The notes: generated by a model not told the origin, from the sequence alone. Counted from the stretch's first letter, positions 17,772 through 26,901 are shown. The stretch is 64,000 nucleotides of DNA from Erysipelothrix anatis (GCF_009828745.1 NZ_WTSX01000001.1:238694-302693); one strand, 5' to 3'. Numbers and translations are program-made.

Positions 17772-18653
17772 CTAATCACGCATCTTTGGATCAATTGCAT
17801 CACGTATCCCATCGCCCAATAAATTAAAGGCTAAAATAGTTAGCATGATTGCAAGTCCAGGATACACTGTAAGATAAGTATGTGTACGAATATGTTCGCG
17901 TCCTAAACTTAACATGGTACCCCATTCGGCAACAGATGCTTCGATTCCTAAACCTATGAATCCAAGTCCAGCTGCCGATAAAATTGCGGAAGCAACACCC
18001 ATGGTTGCTTGAACAATAACCGGTGATAAAACGTTTGGTACAATGTGTTTTATCATGATTGATGTATTGGATAAGCCAATCGCATGAGCCGCTTCAATGA
18101 ATTGTTTCTCACGAACAGACATAACCGCTGATCGGACGATACGGGTATAACTCGGAATTCCTCCAATACCAATTGCTAAAATTAAATTCATCAAACTCGG
18201 ACCAAACGAGGCAACAATCGCAATTGCGAGTAGTATCGATGGAATTGAAAGCAGGACATCTGTAAAGCGCATAATCACTGTATCGACTTTACCGCCGTAA
18301 TAACCTGCAAGTAATCCAAAAATACCACCGAAGAATAATGAAATAATAACAGCAGAGATTCCGATGGTGACCGATACACGGGCTCCGTATAGAATACGAC
18401 TAAGGACATCTCGTCCAAGTGCATCAGTCCCTAACAAATGCGTTTTGTTAGGATGTTGAAGTGCATTTGATAAGTTTTGTTCTGTCATCCCAAAGGGTGC
18501 AATTTTGTCTGCAAAAATAGCAACAAAGACAAGAACAACAATAAAGATTAAGCCGATAACTGCGCGTTTATTCTTGATTAATGCACGCCATATATCGCGA
18601 AATGATCCTTCAGGAGCAACCACGATGTCTTGATTTTTATTACGTTTAAACAT
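17772..18653 (-). CDS. Oligopeptide ABC transporter permease (OppC/DppC type)
   Basis: The 293-residue inner-membrane permease begins with a cytosolic N-terminal tail and a first helix (about 35-55), then HLLGTDALGRDVLSRILYGAR, the conserved N-terminal DppC motif. The EAA loop is EAAHAIGLSNTSIMIKHIVP. Five to six membrane segments are visible. It pairs with the OppB-type gene just upstream, from which it is separated by 14 bases. Confidence 0.93.
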   Translation of the reverse strand: MFKRNKNQDIVVAPEGSFRDIWRALIKNKRAVIGLIFIVVLVFVAIFADKIAPFGMTEQNLSNALQHPNKTHLLGTDALGRDVLSRILYGARVSVTIGISAVIISLFFGGIFGLLAGYYGGKVDTVIMRFTDVLLSIPSILLAIAIVASFGPSLMNLILAIGIGGIPSYTRIVRSAVMSVREKQFIEAAHAIGLSNTSIMIKHIVPNVLSPVIVQATMGVASAILSAAGLGFIGLGIEASVAEWGTMLSLGREHIRTHTYLTVYPGLAIMLTILAFNLLGDGIRDAIDPKMRD

Positions 18654-18667
18654 ATTGGATCTCCCTT

Positions 18668-19606
18668 CTATTTGTATTGTGAACGAATTCGTGGATCAAT
18701 ATAGCCATAAAGAATATCAACACTCAAGTTCACAATTGTAAAGATAAAGGCAATAAAGAGGACACCACCTTGAACGACGATTAGATCACGTTGACGAATT
18801 GCATTAACCATCAATGTTCCAAGACCATTAATACTAAATACGGTCTCTGTTAACACTGCTCCACCAAGTAATGCTCCAAACTGTAATCCAATCACGGTTA
18901 CAACAGGGAGTAATGCATTTCGTAGTGTATGGACATAAATGACACCTCGTTGAGATACCCCTTTAGCATGAGCCGTACGAATAAAATCTTGCCCCATCAC
19001 ATCAAGCATACTTGAACGGGTAATTCGGGCAATCGATCCAATTGAACTCGATGCAAGGGTAATAACTGGTAGGACCATTTGCTGCCAGGTTTCGAAACCG
19101 GTTGACGGGAACCATTTTAGTTGTAACGAAAAGACAATGATGAGGAGTAGTCCTTGCCAAAATGTTGGCATCGACACACCCAAAAGTGATACAAACATTG
19201 TTCCATTATCCACAGCTGAATAAGGTTTACGGGCTGCAAGAACTCCCAATGGGATCCCAACCGCAGCAGCTAGTAAAATACTATATCCAGCAAGTTTCAT
19301 TGTATTTGGAAAACGCGTCATAATTTCAGTGAAAACGGGACGGTTATTGACAAATGAGCGGCCCAAATCAAACTTTAAGAACGCATTTCCAATATATTTG
19401 AAATATTGGATGAGGAAGGGCTGATCCAACCCCATTTCACTTCTTAATTGAGCAATTGCCTGAGGTGTTGCAGATTCACCGAGTATTAAGGTTGCGGGAT
19501 CTCCTGGTGAATAATGCATGATTGCGAAGACAATCAATGATACACCCAAGAGAATTGGAATGACCCACAGAAGTCTTTTTAGAACATATTTGTACATTGT
19601 ACTCAT
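18668..19606 (-). CDS. Oligopeptide ABC transporter permease (OppB/DppB type)
   Basis: The 312-residue permease has the N-terminal pattern YVLKRLLWVIPILLGVSLIV and HYSPGDPATLILGE, and the EAA-like loop RTAHAKGVSQRGVIYVHTLR. Six helices are visible. It follows the binding-protein gene across a terminator-like hairpin, so the membrane and ATPase genes are probably made at lower levels than the binding protein. Confidence 0.93.
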   Translation of the reverse strand: MSTMYKYVLKRLLWVIPILLGVSLIVFAIMHYSPGDPATLILGESATPQAIAQLRSEMGLDQPFLIQYFKYIGNAFLKFDLGRSFVNNRPVFTEIMTRFPNTMKLAGYSILLAAAVGIPLGVLAARKPYSAVDNGTMFVSLLGVSMPTFWQGLLLIIVFSLQLKWFPSTGFETWQQMVLPVITLASSSIGSIARITRSSMLDVMGQDFIRTAHAKGVSQRGVIYVHTLRNALLPVVTVIGLQFGALLGGAVLTETVFSINGLGTLMVNAIRQRDLIVVQGGVLFIAFIFTIVNLSVDILYGYIDPRIRSQYK

Positions 19607-19616
19607 CCTTTCTTTT

Positions 19617-19648
19617 AAAAAAAGAGTGGGGAGATTGTCGCCCCACTC
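19617..19648 (-). terminator. Intra-operon terminator after the binding-protein gene
   Basis: GAGTGGGG and CCCCACTC pair perfectly and are followed by TTTTTTT on the minus strand. Its place between the binding protein and the permease genes suggests partial termination that sets gene ratios. Confidence 0.8.
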
Positions 19649-19656
19649 AGTGTTAA

Positions 19657-21192
19657 TTACTCTCCAACTTTAACTTGGCTCAAGAAGAATGAACCTGTTG
19701 GATGGTGTTTAAATCCTTGAACATTTTTACGTGTTGCAGTGACGTTTTCACCATCTTGAATGAAAATCCAAGGTGCTTCATCACGAATGATGACTTGTGC
19801 TTCTTTATAAAGTGCTTCACGAGCTGCTGGATCAATTGTTGTTTTACCATCATCTAATAATTGGTCAACCTTAGGATTACTATAGAATGCTCGGTTTCCA
19901 GCTTTACCAAATTGTGATGTGTGGAACAATGGATACAGACCGTAATCAGCATCGGTTGTGACAGTTGTCCATCCTAAGATATACATATCACCTTCGCCTT
20001 TTCCAGTTGCATCTAAGTATGCTCCCCATTCTAATTGGCTAATTTCAACAGTAATACCAAGTTTTGAAAGTTCTTCTTTGACAACTTCCGCAATCTTAAT
20101 ACGCTCAGCATTGTTATCACCAACTAAAAGTTTCAATGTAAATCCACCATCTGCATATCCAGCTTCAGCAAGTAATGCTTTTGCTTTATCTACATCATAG
20201 TTGTACGGTTCTAATTCTGAATTTGCACCAAATACAAGTGGGTTTAAAGGTCCTTGTGCGGCTTTACCAACACCTTGATATACCGTTTTAACGATTGCAT
20301 CAACATCTATAGCATAGTTAATAGCTTGACGGACGCGAACGTCATTGACTGGTGTTTTACTTTGAGTGTTGAAACCAACATATCCTGTTGATAAGTTAAG
20401 GTCACGGTAAAGTGCTAACTCTTTATTTTCTTCAACTTTTGCAATATCTGATGGTGCAACATCAAATGCAATATCAATTTCACCATTCTCTAAAGCGATG
20501 AGTCGAACAGAGTTCTCTTTGATAACTTTAAATGTAATGGTTTCTGCTAAGCCTTTTTCCCCCCAGTAATCGGCAAAGCGTTCCACATTAACTTCACTAC
20601 CTGCTGTCCAGTTCGTGAATTTGTATGGTCCTGTACCCACAGGTTGTGTTCCATAATCTTGACCACCATCTGTAACTGCTTTTTCATTCATGATAGCTGT
20701 TGCTGGGTGGGCAAGGTGTGTCAGGAATGGCCCAAACGGTTCTTTCGTACCAATTTGGATCGTGTGGTCATCAATTACTTTTACTTTCGCAGGATCAACG
20801 GCACCGACAATGTGTCCAATTTGCTCAGATGCAGCTGCACGGTTCATGGTATATGCAACATCTTTCGCTGTAAATGCTTCCCCATTGTGGAATTTAACGT
20901 CTTTTCGAAGTTTAAACTCATAAGTTGTATCATCAATGACTGTCCATGACTCAGCAAGTCCTGGCTCTAACTCAAGTTTTTCATTTTGTTTAATCAGTGT
21001 TTCATAGATTTGACGCGCAATTCGTGTTGTTGCTTGGTCATTGGTATTCTGGATGTCAAATGTTACGGCATCAGCACTAGATGCGATGATCAGTGAATCC
21101 TTTGCCCCTTGGCTTGATCCACTTGAACATGCAGTTAAAAATAATGCGAATGCTGCGATCATAATGATCGATAATTTTTTGCGATATTTCAT
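19657..21192 (-). CDS. Peptide-binding lipoprotein of the ABC importer (OppA/DppA type)
   Basis: This extracellular substrate-binding protein is anchored by a lipid. The start at 21192 (MKYRKKLSIIMIAAF) has AGAAGGAGA ahead of it, and upstream ATGs in the frame do not. The lipobox is LFLTACSS, so the mature protein begins at Cys. The family 5 solute-binding motif appears as LRKDVKFHNGEAFTAKDVAY, with later DVRVRQAINYAID. Ligand may be di- or oligopeptides, and related proteins also bind nickel or heme, so specificity is open. It is the first gene of the operon. Confidence 0.93.
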   Translation of the reverse strand: MKYRKKLSIIMIAAFALFLTACSSGSSQGAKDSLIIASSADAVTFDIQNTNDQATTRIARQIYETLIKQNEKLELEPGLAESWTVIDDTTYEFKLRKDVKFHNGEAFTAKDVAYTMNRAAASEQIGHIVGAVDPAKVKVIDDHTIQIGTKEPFGPFLTHLAHPATAIMNEKAVTDGGQDYGTQPVGTGPYKFTNWTAGSEVNVERFADYWGEKGLAETITFKVIKENSVRLIALENGEIDIAFDVAPSDIAKVEENKELALYRDLNLSTGYVGFNTQSKTPVNDVRVRQAINYAIDVDAIVKTVYQGVGKAAQGPLNPLVFGANSELEPYNYDVDKAKALLAEAGYADGGFTLKLLVGDNNAERIKIAEVVKEELSKLGITVEISQLEWGAYLDATGKGEGDMYILGWTTVTTDADYGLYPLFHTSQFGKAGNRAFYSNPKVDQLLDDGKTTIDPAAREALYKEAQVIIRDEAPWIFIQDGENVTATRKNVQGFKHHPTGSFFLSQVKVGE

Positions 21193-21224
21193 ATTTGTTC
21201 TCCTTCTCTTCACTGGTTTTCTCG

Positions 21225-21254
21225 AGTTTATCACATAACGCAAGCCCATTGCAA
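21225..21254 (-). promoter_or_regulatory. Promoter of the peptide transporter operon
   Basis: Minus-strand -35 TTGCAA (21254-21249) and extended -10 TGATAAACT (hexamer TAAACT at 21230-21225) are separated by 18 bases. It lies about 35 bases before the lipoprotein start. Confidence 0.5.
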
Positions 21255-21271
21255 ACATTTTCATCACAAAT

Positions 21272-21308
21272 TGTAAAGTTTTACATATTGGCAATGTAAA
21301 GTTTTACA
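21272..21308 (-). promoter_or_regulatory. Two tandem palindromic operators upstream of the peptide importer
   Basis: The perfect inverted repeat TGTAAAGTTTTACA occurs twice, at 21272-21285 and 21295-21308, exactly 23 bp apart, which places both on the same DNA face. They lie just upstream of the -35 element, a position more usual for an activator than a repressor. The binding regulator is unknown. The pattern is too short for the TnrA/GlnR consensus. Confidence 0.6.
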
Positions 21309-21411
21309 TTTCGAAGTATGAATTTGTCTGTGAACAGTGGGGATTTCTTCACAATCAATAGTTTGTAAGCCAAACCAATTGTTAAGCAACTTTCACATTC
21401 AAAATCGTAAT

Positions 21412-21433
21412 AAAAAAATCGGCCGAAGCCGAT
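21412..21433 (-). terminator. Terminator after the unknown 122-residue gene
   Basis: On the minus strand ATCGGCTTCGGCCGAT forms a tight stem followed by TTTTTTT, and it overlaps the end of the gene stop region. Confidence 0.75.
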
Positions 21434-21801
21434 TAGCGTAATGTTTCAAGTAAATCATATCTATAATAATGGTCAGTGTTCTGAGTAAAGCGAACAGTGC
21501 TCACGTTTCTTATTTTCTTAAGGACTCTAAAATAAGATACTAACAGTTCGAAAAAACCATCGCTCTCAAAGTATGCTGCAGTACCACCGAAATCATGGAT
21601 CAGCATGACAATCTCGTTCCCTTCGTTCACGATCTCCACATGAATGTAAAATGTGTAATCATTGCGGTACGTCCGCGACCCAAACTCAATTGCATCTGTA
21701 AATGTCGTATACGTTTTATCAAACACTTTTGAAACATCTTGGTGTTGATCCATATACTTTGCGAAATATGCACCTGTAAAAGCAACTAAATCTTTATTCA
21801 T
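21433..21801 (-). CDS. Unknown 122-residue soluble protein
   Basis: I do not recognise a family. The protein is soluble and mixed alpha/beta, with beta-rich middle (YTFYIHVEIVNEGNEIVMLIHDFG, split by turns) and a helical C-terminus (FFELLVSYFRVLKKIRN). There is no signal peptide. It starts three bases after the stop of the upstream membrane protein gene and ends in a terminator, so the two form an operon and may act together. Confidence 0.55.
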   Translation of the reverse strand: MNKDLVAFTGAYFAKYMDQHQDVSKVFDKTYTTFTDAIEFGSRTYRNDYTFYIHVEIVNEGNEIVMLIHDFGGTAAYFESDGFFELLVSYFRVLKKIRNVSTVRFTQNTDHYYRYDLLETLR

Positions 21802-21804
21802 ACC

Positions 21805-22257
21805 TTACCCAATCTTACATGTTTTATGAAGTTCACGATGTGTAAACCAAATACCCAGTGCAAGAATTCCTAATGATATTATTTTATAAGGTAAATTCGC
21901 AAGTGGCAAGGCATAAACTGAAAATGCAACACCAAAAGATGCAAAGAAAGCAATCACGCAAGGAGTACAGCCATAGGTCAAGATGCCAAAAATTATCGAC
22001 ACAAAACTGAAATTTTGACTTTTACTCTCTTTACCGATGATGCTGAATTGCAAACTACTAATCATCATTAAGTAAGCAGATATACCTGCCATAACGATGT
22101 TTAGGATGATATTAGTTATGACAAGCCCAAGTGAATATAGCGACTGCATTTCACCATAGCTCGTATTTAAATTGTCAATAATTACATTTACGAGTAAAAA
22201 GAAAGTAAAAAATCCAAAAAATTTGTATTTATTGTTGGTAATGTAGTTTCGTATCAT
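21805..22257 (-). CDS. Unknown four-helix membrane protein with a CTPC motif
   Basis: The 150-residue protein has hydrophobic segments at about 13-30, 43-66, 83-112 and 121-137. A CTPC motif sits in the middle of the third hydrophobic stretch (ILTYGCTPCVIAFFASFG) and KTCKIG at the C-terminus. CXXC in a membrane helix suggests metal or disulfide chemistry, but this is inference and I know no family. It is the first gene of a two-gene operon with the gene at 21433. Confidence 0.6.
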   Translation of the reverse strand: MIRNYITNNKYKFFGFFTFFLLVNVIIDNLNTSYGEMQSLYSLGLVITNIILNIVMAGISAYLMMISSLQFSIIGKESKSQNFSFVSIIFGILTYGCTPCVIAFFASFGVAFSVYALPLANLPYKIISLGILALGIWFTHRELHKTCKIG

Positions 22258-22314
22258 AGGTCACCTCATTGACTTTAAATATACCACCCACGGTATTTCA
22301 TGCAAGCAACATGC

Positions 22315-22446
22315 TCACTCCACTCGGGTAATAATTTCATCAACAACGATTGTTTTATGTCGAATTTCATTGAGAATACCAATACTCAATGCGAAAAGCG
22401 TAAGTAAGAGTAAAAGCATGATTACGTAATGTCTATACTGTTTCAT
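22315..22446 (-). CDS. 43-residue single-span membrane protein downstream of the histidine kinase
   Basis: A short frame begins with ATG at 22446 inside the last codons of the histidine kinase gene (overlap 14 bases) and encodes MKQYRHYVIMLLLLLTLFAL followed by SIGILNEIRHKTIVVDEIIT and RVE. GAGGT lies at good distance before the ATG. One strong transmembrane helix is followed by a short, charged tail. Translational coupling to the kinase suggests it modulates or is part of the same signalling unit, in the manner of small sensor-kinase accessory proteins. This is inference. Confidence 0.6.
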   Translation of the reverse strand: MKQYRHYVIMLLLLLTLFALSIGILNEIRHKTIVVDEIITRVE

Positions 22447-23779
22447 AGTAACCTCGATGTGGCAGTGTAAGTACCACTTCATAATGCGTTTCTGTGTGAT
22501 GGGATGTAAGTGATCCGTTATGAAGGTGCATAATTTTTTCTGTCAATGCTAAACCCATTCCAAAGTTTTCAGATTTTGATGCGAATGAACGCATCGGCGT
22601 GATTGAATTTGTAATATGTAACGTGTAGTGCGTTGGTGTATCTATTCCCCAAATATGTATCGGTATCGAACGGTCCATCGTTGCTTCAATCGCATTTGTC
22701 ATCACATTGAGAATCGCGATATGGAATAGGCCTTCGTCAATATCAAGTGTAGACGGTTCAAGGTTAATCGAAAGTGCTTGATGGGTCGGTTCGGCAATAC
22801 CGGTGATTAACTCAGATAGCCACTGTGTATCCTGTGTCACATATGAGAGTACTTCCGTACTTTGGCTATACAGTTTAAGAAGTGACACTGATAATGATTT
22901 TAGTCGATATGCTTCCTGGTAGATTGCTACGAGCGTTGCTTCTACTTCTGGGTCTTTATTTTGCGATAGTAAACGGTTGGTATTCCCCAATATACTGGTG
23001 AGTGGTGTTTTGATTTCATGAGACAGATAATTAATGAATTCTTGTTGTGAGGCATTCGTATCATGCAAACTTGAGAGTTGTTGATTCACACTCGCCATCA
23101 TAATATTAAATTGATGAGCTACTGCCGCAACCCGATCACTATCTATCGCATCGACACGTACCGTTGTCTCGAGGTTACCTGCGCGTACTTCGGCCATCGC
23201 TTGGGTTAGCGATTCTGTCGGTTTGACGACATAGCGCGCGAGGAGCCATGATATGAGAGCTGAGCCTATGGCTGCGAAAACCATAACACTGACAGCATTT
23301 AAAAAGAGGGTCTCAATAATTTGAATCGTGCTGGTCAAGTCATATCGTAAACTAATTATTAATGGACTGAATGCTGTTTCGATAAACTCTTGCGTTACAA
23401 GCACTGTCTCGTCTGATGACGAGTAGGTTTTGACCCATACCGCATCATAGCGAACATTATTCATAATCTCTAAATGTCCAAAGGCTTCGTAGTCCTTTGA
23501 TTTGAGCAAAATCGCACCCGAAGTTGAACCAATGACATATTCACTTTGAAGCGTTTGACGCAGGTCGTTTTCCAGTGGTTCTCGAGATGCATCTTTTTCG
23601 ATGTCAGAGATTCGTTGTGTCGTTATATATGCCAAAGATTTATGTTCCTCGAGAGCACGTTCTTGTGCTTGTTGCATCAAACTTTGCGATGCGATTGTAA
23701 ACCATGCCAGGCCAATACCACAAATGAACGTCACAAAAGTCGCCAGTAATATTGTGAATATTTTAAGATAAGGTTTCAT
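22433..23779 (-). CDS. Sensor histidine kinase
   Basis: The membrane-bound kinase of 448 residues has an N-terminal helix (about 7-30), an extracellular domain of about 125 residues, a second helix (about 155-178), a HAMP region, the phosphoacceptor in FINYLSHEIKTPLTSILGN, and an ATPase domain with NVMTNAIEATMD and NFGMGLALTEKIM. The signal is not known. It overlaps the response regulator stop by four bases. A divergent D,D-carboxypeptidase gene on the other side of the promoter region hints at a cell-wall related stimulus. Confidence 0.9.
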   Translation of the reverse strand: MKPYLKIFTILLATFVTFICGIGLAWFTIASQSLMQQAQERALEEHKSLAYITTQRISDIEKDASREPLENDLRQTLQSEYVIGSTSGAILLKSKDYEAFGHLEIMNNVRYDAVWVKTYSSSDETVLVTQEFIETAFSPLIISLRYDLTSTIQIIETLFLNAVSVMVFAAIGSALISWLLARYVVKPTESLTQAMAEVRAGNLETTVRVDAIDSDRVAAVAHQFNIMMASVNQQLSSLHDTNASQQEFINYLSHEIKTPLTSILGNTNRLLSQNKDPEVEATLVAIYQEAYRLKSLSVSLLKLYSQSTEVLSYVTQDTQWLSELITGIAEPTHQALSINLEPSTLDIDEGLFHIAILNVMTNAIEATMDRSIPIHIWGIDTPTHYTLHITNSITPMRSFASKSENFGMGLALTEKIMHLHNGSLTSHHTETHYEVVLTLPHRGYYETV

Positions 23780-24429
23780 ACGCTTTTATCCAGTATATAG
23801 CCAAACTTAAAAATCGTTCGAATATTCCTTTCGAGTTGTAGTTTTTTACGCAGCCGTTGAATATGTAAATCGAGGGTTCGTGTTTCGGTATGTTCACCAC
23901 CCCAAATCTGCTCTAACAGATAGTCGCGCGAGAGCGCAATTCCAGTATTCTCAATTAAAAATAGGAGCAAGCGGTATTCCATTGGCGTCAGTGATATTAC
24001 CTCACCTGCGATTGTTACAGTGCTGGCCAACGTATCAATATTGAGATGATAATATTGCATTTGCTCTGCTTCTTTATGATAACGACGAAGGATTACTTTT
24101 ACCCGTGCGAGTAATTCAGGAGTCTCAAATGGTTTCGTCAAGTAATCCTCAACGCCAAGGTCATAAGCTGCTATTTTATCTTGGATGGAATCCAATGCTG
24201 TCAACATTAAAACCGGAATATTATAGTCTTTAATCATAGGCATGAGATCGTAGCCAGTATGAATTGGAAGCATCACGTCAAGAATAATTAGGTTATACGC
24301 ATTAAGCTCGATGGCATCGGCCCCCATCTGTCCATCATATGCACCATCCGTTTCATAGCCTTGTTCTGTTAACGTTTGAACAACCATTGTACGTATATGT
24401 GGGTCATCTTCAATTACAAGTATCTTCAT
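23776..24429 (-). CDS. OmpR-family response regulator
   Basis: The protein has a receiver domain with ILVIEDDPHIR, phosphoacceptor in LIILDVMLPIHTGYD, lysine in VEDYLTKPFETPE, and a winged helix (SLTPMEYRLLLFLIENTG). The ATG at 24429 has AGGAGCG in front, while the longer frame upstream lacks one and runs into promoter sequence. It forms a two-component operon with the kinase and small membrane protein. An extended -10 (TGCTATACT) lies close upstream. Confidence 0.92.
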   Translation of the reverse strand: MKILVIEDDPHIRTMVVQTLTEQGYETDGAYDGQMGADAIELNAYNLIILDVMLPIHTGYDLMPMIKDYNIPVLMLTALDSIQDKIAAYDLGVEDYLTKPFETPELLARVKVILRRYHKEAEQMQYYHLNIDTLASTVTIAGEVISLTPMEYRLLLFLIENTGIALSRDYLLEQIWGGEHTETRTLDLHIQRLRKKLQLERNIRTIFKFGYILDKSV

Positions 24430-24525
24430 AAGCGCTCCTTTTGTTTTAGTATAGCATGTGTCTTTTCTGGCTGGATACATTTTGGTTACAAGTCTTCGGT
24501 ATCATCCTTGCATGAGGTGACAATT

Positions 24526-25545
24526 ATGAAAAAATTAAGTTTTGTCTTATTGATTATTGCAGTCTTTTTCCAAATGAAAACAGATGTCTATGCATCCCAA
24601 AATTATTATTCGACGACCTATTTACTTGTTGAGCGAGAAAGTGGTGCTATCTTAGAACAGTTAAATGCAGACCAGCCTTTTCATCCCGCATCTATGACCA
24701 AAATTATGACAACGTATGTTGCATTAGAAATGATGGATGAATCACAACTACAAGATACATATACGATGACCCATGAAATCTTTAATGATTTAGTCCGGAT
24801 GGATGCTTCTGTCGCAGGGTTTGATGCTGGAGAAACAGTTAGAATAATCGATATTTTGTATGGCATCATGCTTCCGTCAGGTGCCGATGCAACTCGAGCA
24901 ATTGCTGATTACATTAGTGGCAGTGAGGCAGCGTTCGTACGCTTGATGAATCAAAAAGCGCATGAATTGGGTCTCAAGGATACGCATTTCGAAAACACAA
25001 GTGGCTTAGATCATCCGAATCATCTAACAACTGCACATGATTTACGAATCATGCTTGAAGCTGCCCTGAAAAATTCAACATTTCAAAAAATATTTGCGGC
25101 ATCTGAGTATCACTCTGCGCCAACCAATTACAAAGAATCAGGATATACTTGGGTCGATAAGAACCTTGAATTTGCGAATCGTGTTGATCCCCAAAATCCT
25201 TTGACGGGTGCAAAATCGGGATACACCGAATTGGCGGGTTCCGCGTTAGCTTCAACCGCATCAATTCAAGGAAAGTCATATATGGTCATTTCTGCCGGCG
25301 CTCCTTATGGTCCTTTTGATTTCTACAACGTACAGGATGCATTAAAGTTCTATGCTCACGTTCCTGAAGCATCAACTTCCACTAGCAAAACCGCGCCAAC
25401 CAATGTTCGCTCAGAATCGATTGTCGTTAAAGCACCCGACAAACCCGCTTTATTTTCCTCAAATTTACTCTTCCTTATTGGCGCACTCGCAACAGTGGTT
25501 GGATTTCTGATGTATCTAATCCGTAAAGTCTTCAAAGATTCATAA
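24526..25545 (+). CDS. D-alanyl-D-alanine carboxypeptidase (PBP5-like, serine type)
   Basis: This enzyme trims the terminal D-alanine of peptidoglycan stem peptides outside the membrane. From the ATG at 24526, preceded by GAGGTGA, the protein has a signal peptide (about 1-24), the nucleophile motif SMTK at 56-59, SGAD at 118 in place of the usual SGN, and KSGYTE as the KTG-like box. A C-terminal helix near 310-332 and RKVFKDS provide the membrane anchor. It is divergent from the two-component system and ends at a two-way terminator. Confidence 0.9.
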   Translation: MKKLSFVLLIIAVFFQMKTDVYASQNYYSTTYLLVERESGAILEQLNADQPFHPASMTKIMTTYVALEMMDESQLQDTYTMTHEIFNDLVRMDASVAGFDAGETVRIIDILYGIMLPSGADATRAIADYISGSEAAFVRLMNQKAHELGLKDTHFENTSGLDHPNHLTTAHDLRIMLEAALKNSTFQKIFAASEYHSAPTNYKESGYTWVDKNLEFANRVDPQNPLTGAKSGYTELAGSALASTASIQGKSYMVISAGAPYGPFDFYNVQDALKFYAHVPEASTSTSKTAPTNVRSESIVVKAPDKPALFSSNLLFLIGALATVVGFLMYLIRKVFKDS

Positions 25546-25546
25546 A

Positions 25547-25572
25547 AAAAGGTATCCAAAGGGATACCTTTT
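25547..25572. terminator. Bidirectional terminator
   Basis: AAAAGGTATCC and GGATACCTTTT pair across four bases with A and T runs on both sides. It serves the carboxypeptidase gene and the convergent gene ending at 25575. Confidence 0.8.
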
Positions 25573-25574
25573 CT

Positions 25575-26822
25575 CTATTTTACGGTAACTTTATGAACTG
25601 TATACGTTGTATCAGAGAACTCTAGAATGTAGTTATCATGTAAATACAGTTTATCGAAACCTTGTTTTGAAACATTGCCCGTTCTATCAATTAGGTGTGT
25701 TTTACCAGATTTCCCAACAATCATAAATGGTGTTTGGAATGACAGATTCGTTGAAAGTGTCACGTCTGGTTCCGCAATCTTGCGGTAGTTTTTAAATCGT
25801 GCGTCAATTTCTGGGAACCCATCAAAGCAAGTAAACTTACGGATCGGTGTTGAATCGCAGTTAAAGCGCATAATTTGATTTTCTACAATTTCATAACCAT
25901 TTGGTAAATCAATTTCACTTGCGATAACTGTTTCACCTTGCGTATTGATGTATCCAAGCTTGCCATTTTCGATGACGCCAATAGCTTTATTATCAGCTTG
26001 GAAATCATGACGTGGAGTTGTCACAATGTCATATTTGAAATCTAGTTTAGAAATATCGACAGGTGTTCCTACCTGTAATAAAGCTATCGCAACTTTATCG
26101 CCGACAGTTATTGACTCAAAAGTAACCGCTTGGCCGTCTTCATGATATGCTTGGCCTTCAGTTGCTACAATTTGATGAATTGGTATTAAGTTCGAGCGTC
26201 CATATTCTATAATGTAGTCAACATTAACTTCTGTTCGAATTACGCCTTCAACCAACGAGTCAACTGAATATTCGTATTGGTACAAAACACCATCTTCAAC
26301 GGCGTATATTTGTGTACTTGCATAGTAATCACCACCATAAAGCGGTTCCTCAAGAACCTGTGGTGTTCCATCATCATTAAACATTACAGTGTACTGTGAT
26401 TCTAAATCTTTAAGTATAAAGGTTGGGTAACGCTGACCATTATCATACTTGTAGTTGAACATATTTACTTTTGATGTTTCAACTACATTGGTTGCATTCC
26501 CTTGTTTATCAATTGCTTTTACCATACCATTATCTTCAATCACAGACCCACCTGATGGATCAAAGAAGAATAACTGATTGTATGCGATGGGCTCGAACAG
26601 TTTCTCGAACGCATACACAGGATCGGTATTATCAACTACCGGCGGCTCAACAATTGGTGGATCAATGATTGGTGGAACAACAGGTTTAGGCTTTCGCATC
26701 AGAGCCCAGACACCTATACCAACAATAAGAACACCAGCAACGACAAGCGCGATACGCGTGTTACGTTTCTTTTGCTTGGCCTTTTCTTCATTCTGTGATA
26801 ATTGTTTTTCGAAGTCATCCAT
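25575..26822 (-). CDS. Membrane-anchored extracellular protein with WG-repeat-like segment
   Basis: The 415-residue protein has a short, charged cytosolic N-terminus (DDFEKQLSQNEEKAKQKK), one membrane helix (about 24-42), a proline-rich stalk (PKPVVPPIIDPPIVEPPVV) and a large extracellular beta-rich domain. KLGYINTQGETVIASEIDLP resembles a WG (KWGYI) repeat. No catalytic motif is seen and no function is assigned. It is a single gene, with TTGTCA-type promoter elements and a cre-like site upstream. Confidence 0.6.
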   Translation of the reverse strand: MDDFEKQLSQNEEKAKQKKRNTRIALVVAGVLIVGIGVWALMRKPKPVVPPIIDPPIVEPPVVDNTDPVYAFEKLFEPIAYNQLFFFDPSGGSVIEDNGMVKAIDKQGNATNVVETSKVNMFNYKYDNGQRYPTFILKDLESQYTVMFNDDGTPQVLEEPLYGGDYYASTQIYAVEDGVLYQYEYSVDSLVEGVIRTEVNVDYIIEYGRSNLIPIHQIVATEGQAYHEDGQAVTFESITVGDKVAIALLQVGTPVDISKLDFKYDIVTTPRHDFQADNKAIGVIENGKLGYINTQGETVIASEIDLPNGYEIVENQIMRFNCDSTPIRKFTCFDGFPEIDARFKNYRKIAEPDVTLSTNLSFQTPFMIVGKSGKTHLIDRTGNVSKQGFDKLYLHDNYILEFSDTTYTVHKVTVK

Positions 26823-26901
26823 AATTTAGTCCCCCTTTGCTAACTGTGGATTATTTCAACAACTATTTATCCTATCTTTATTTTATCACATGACAAGAAA
26901 A

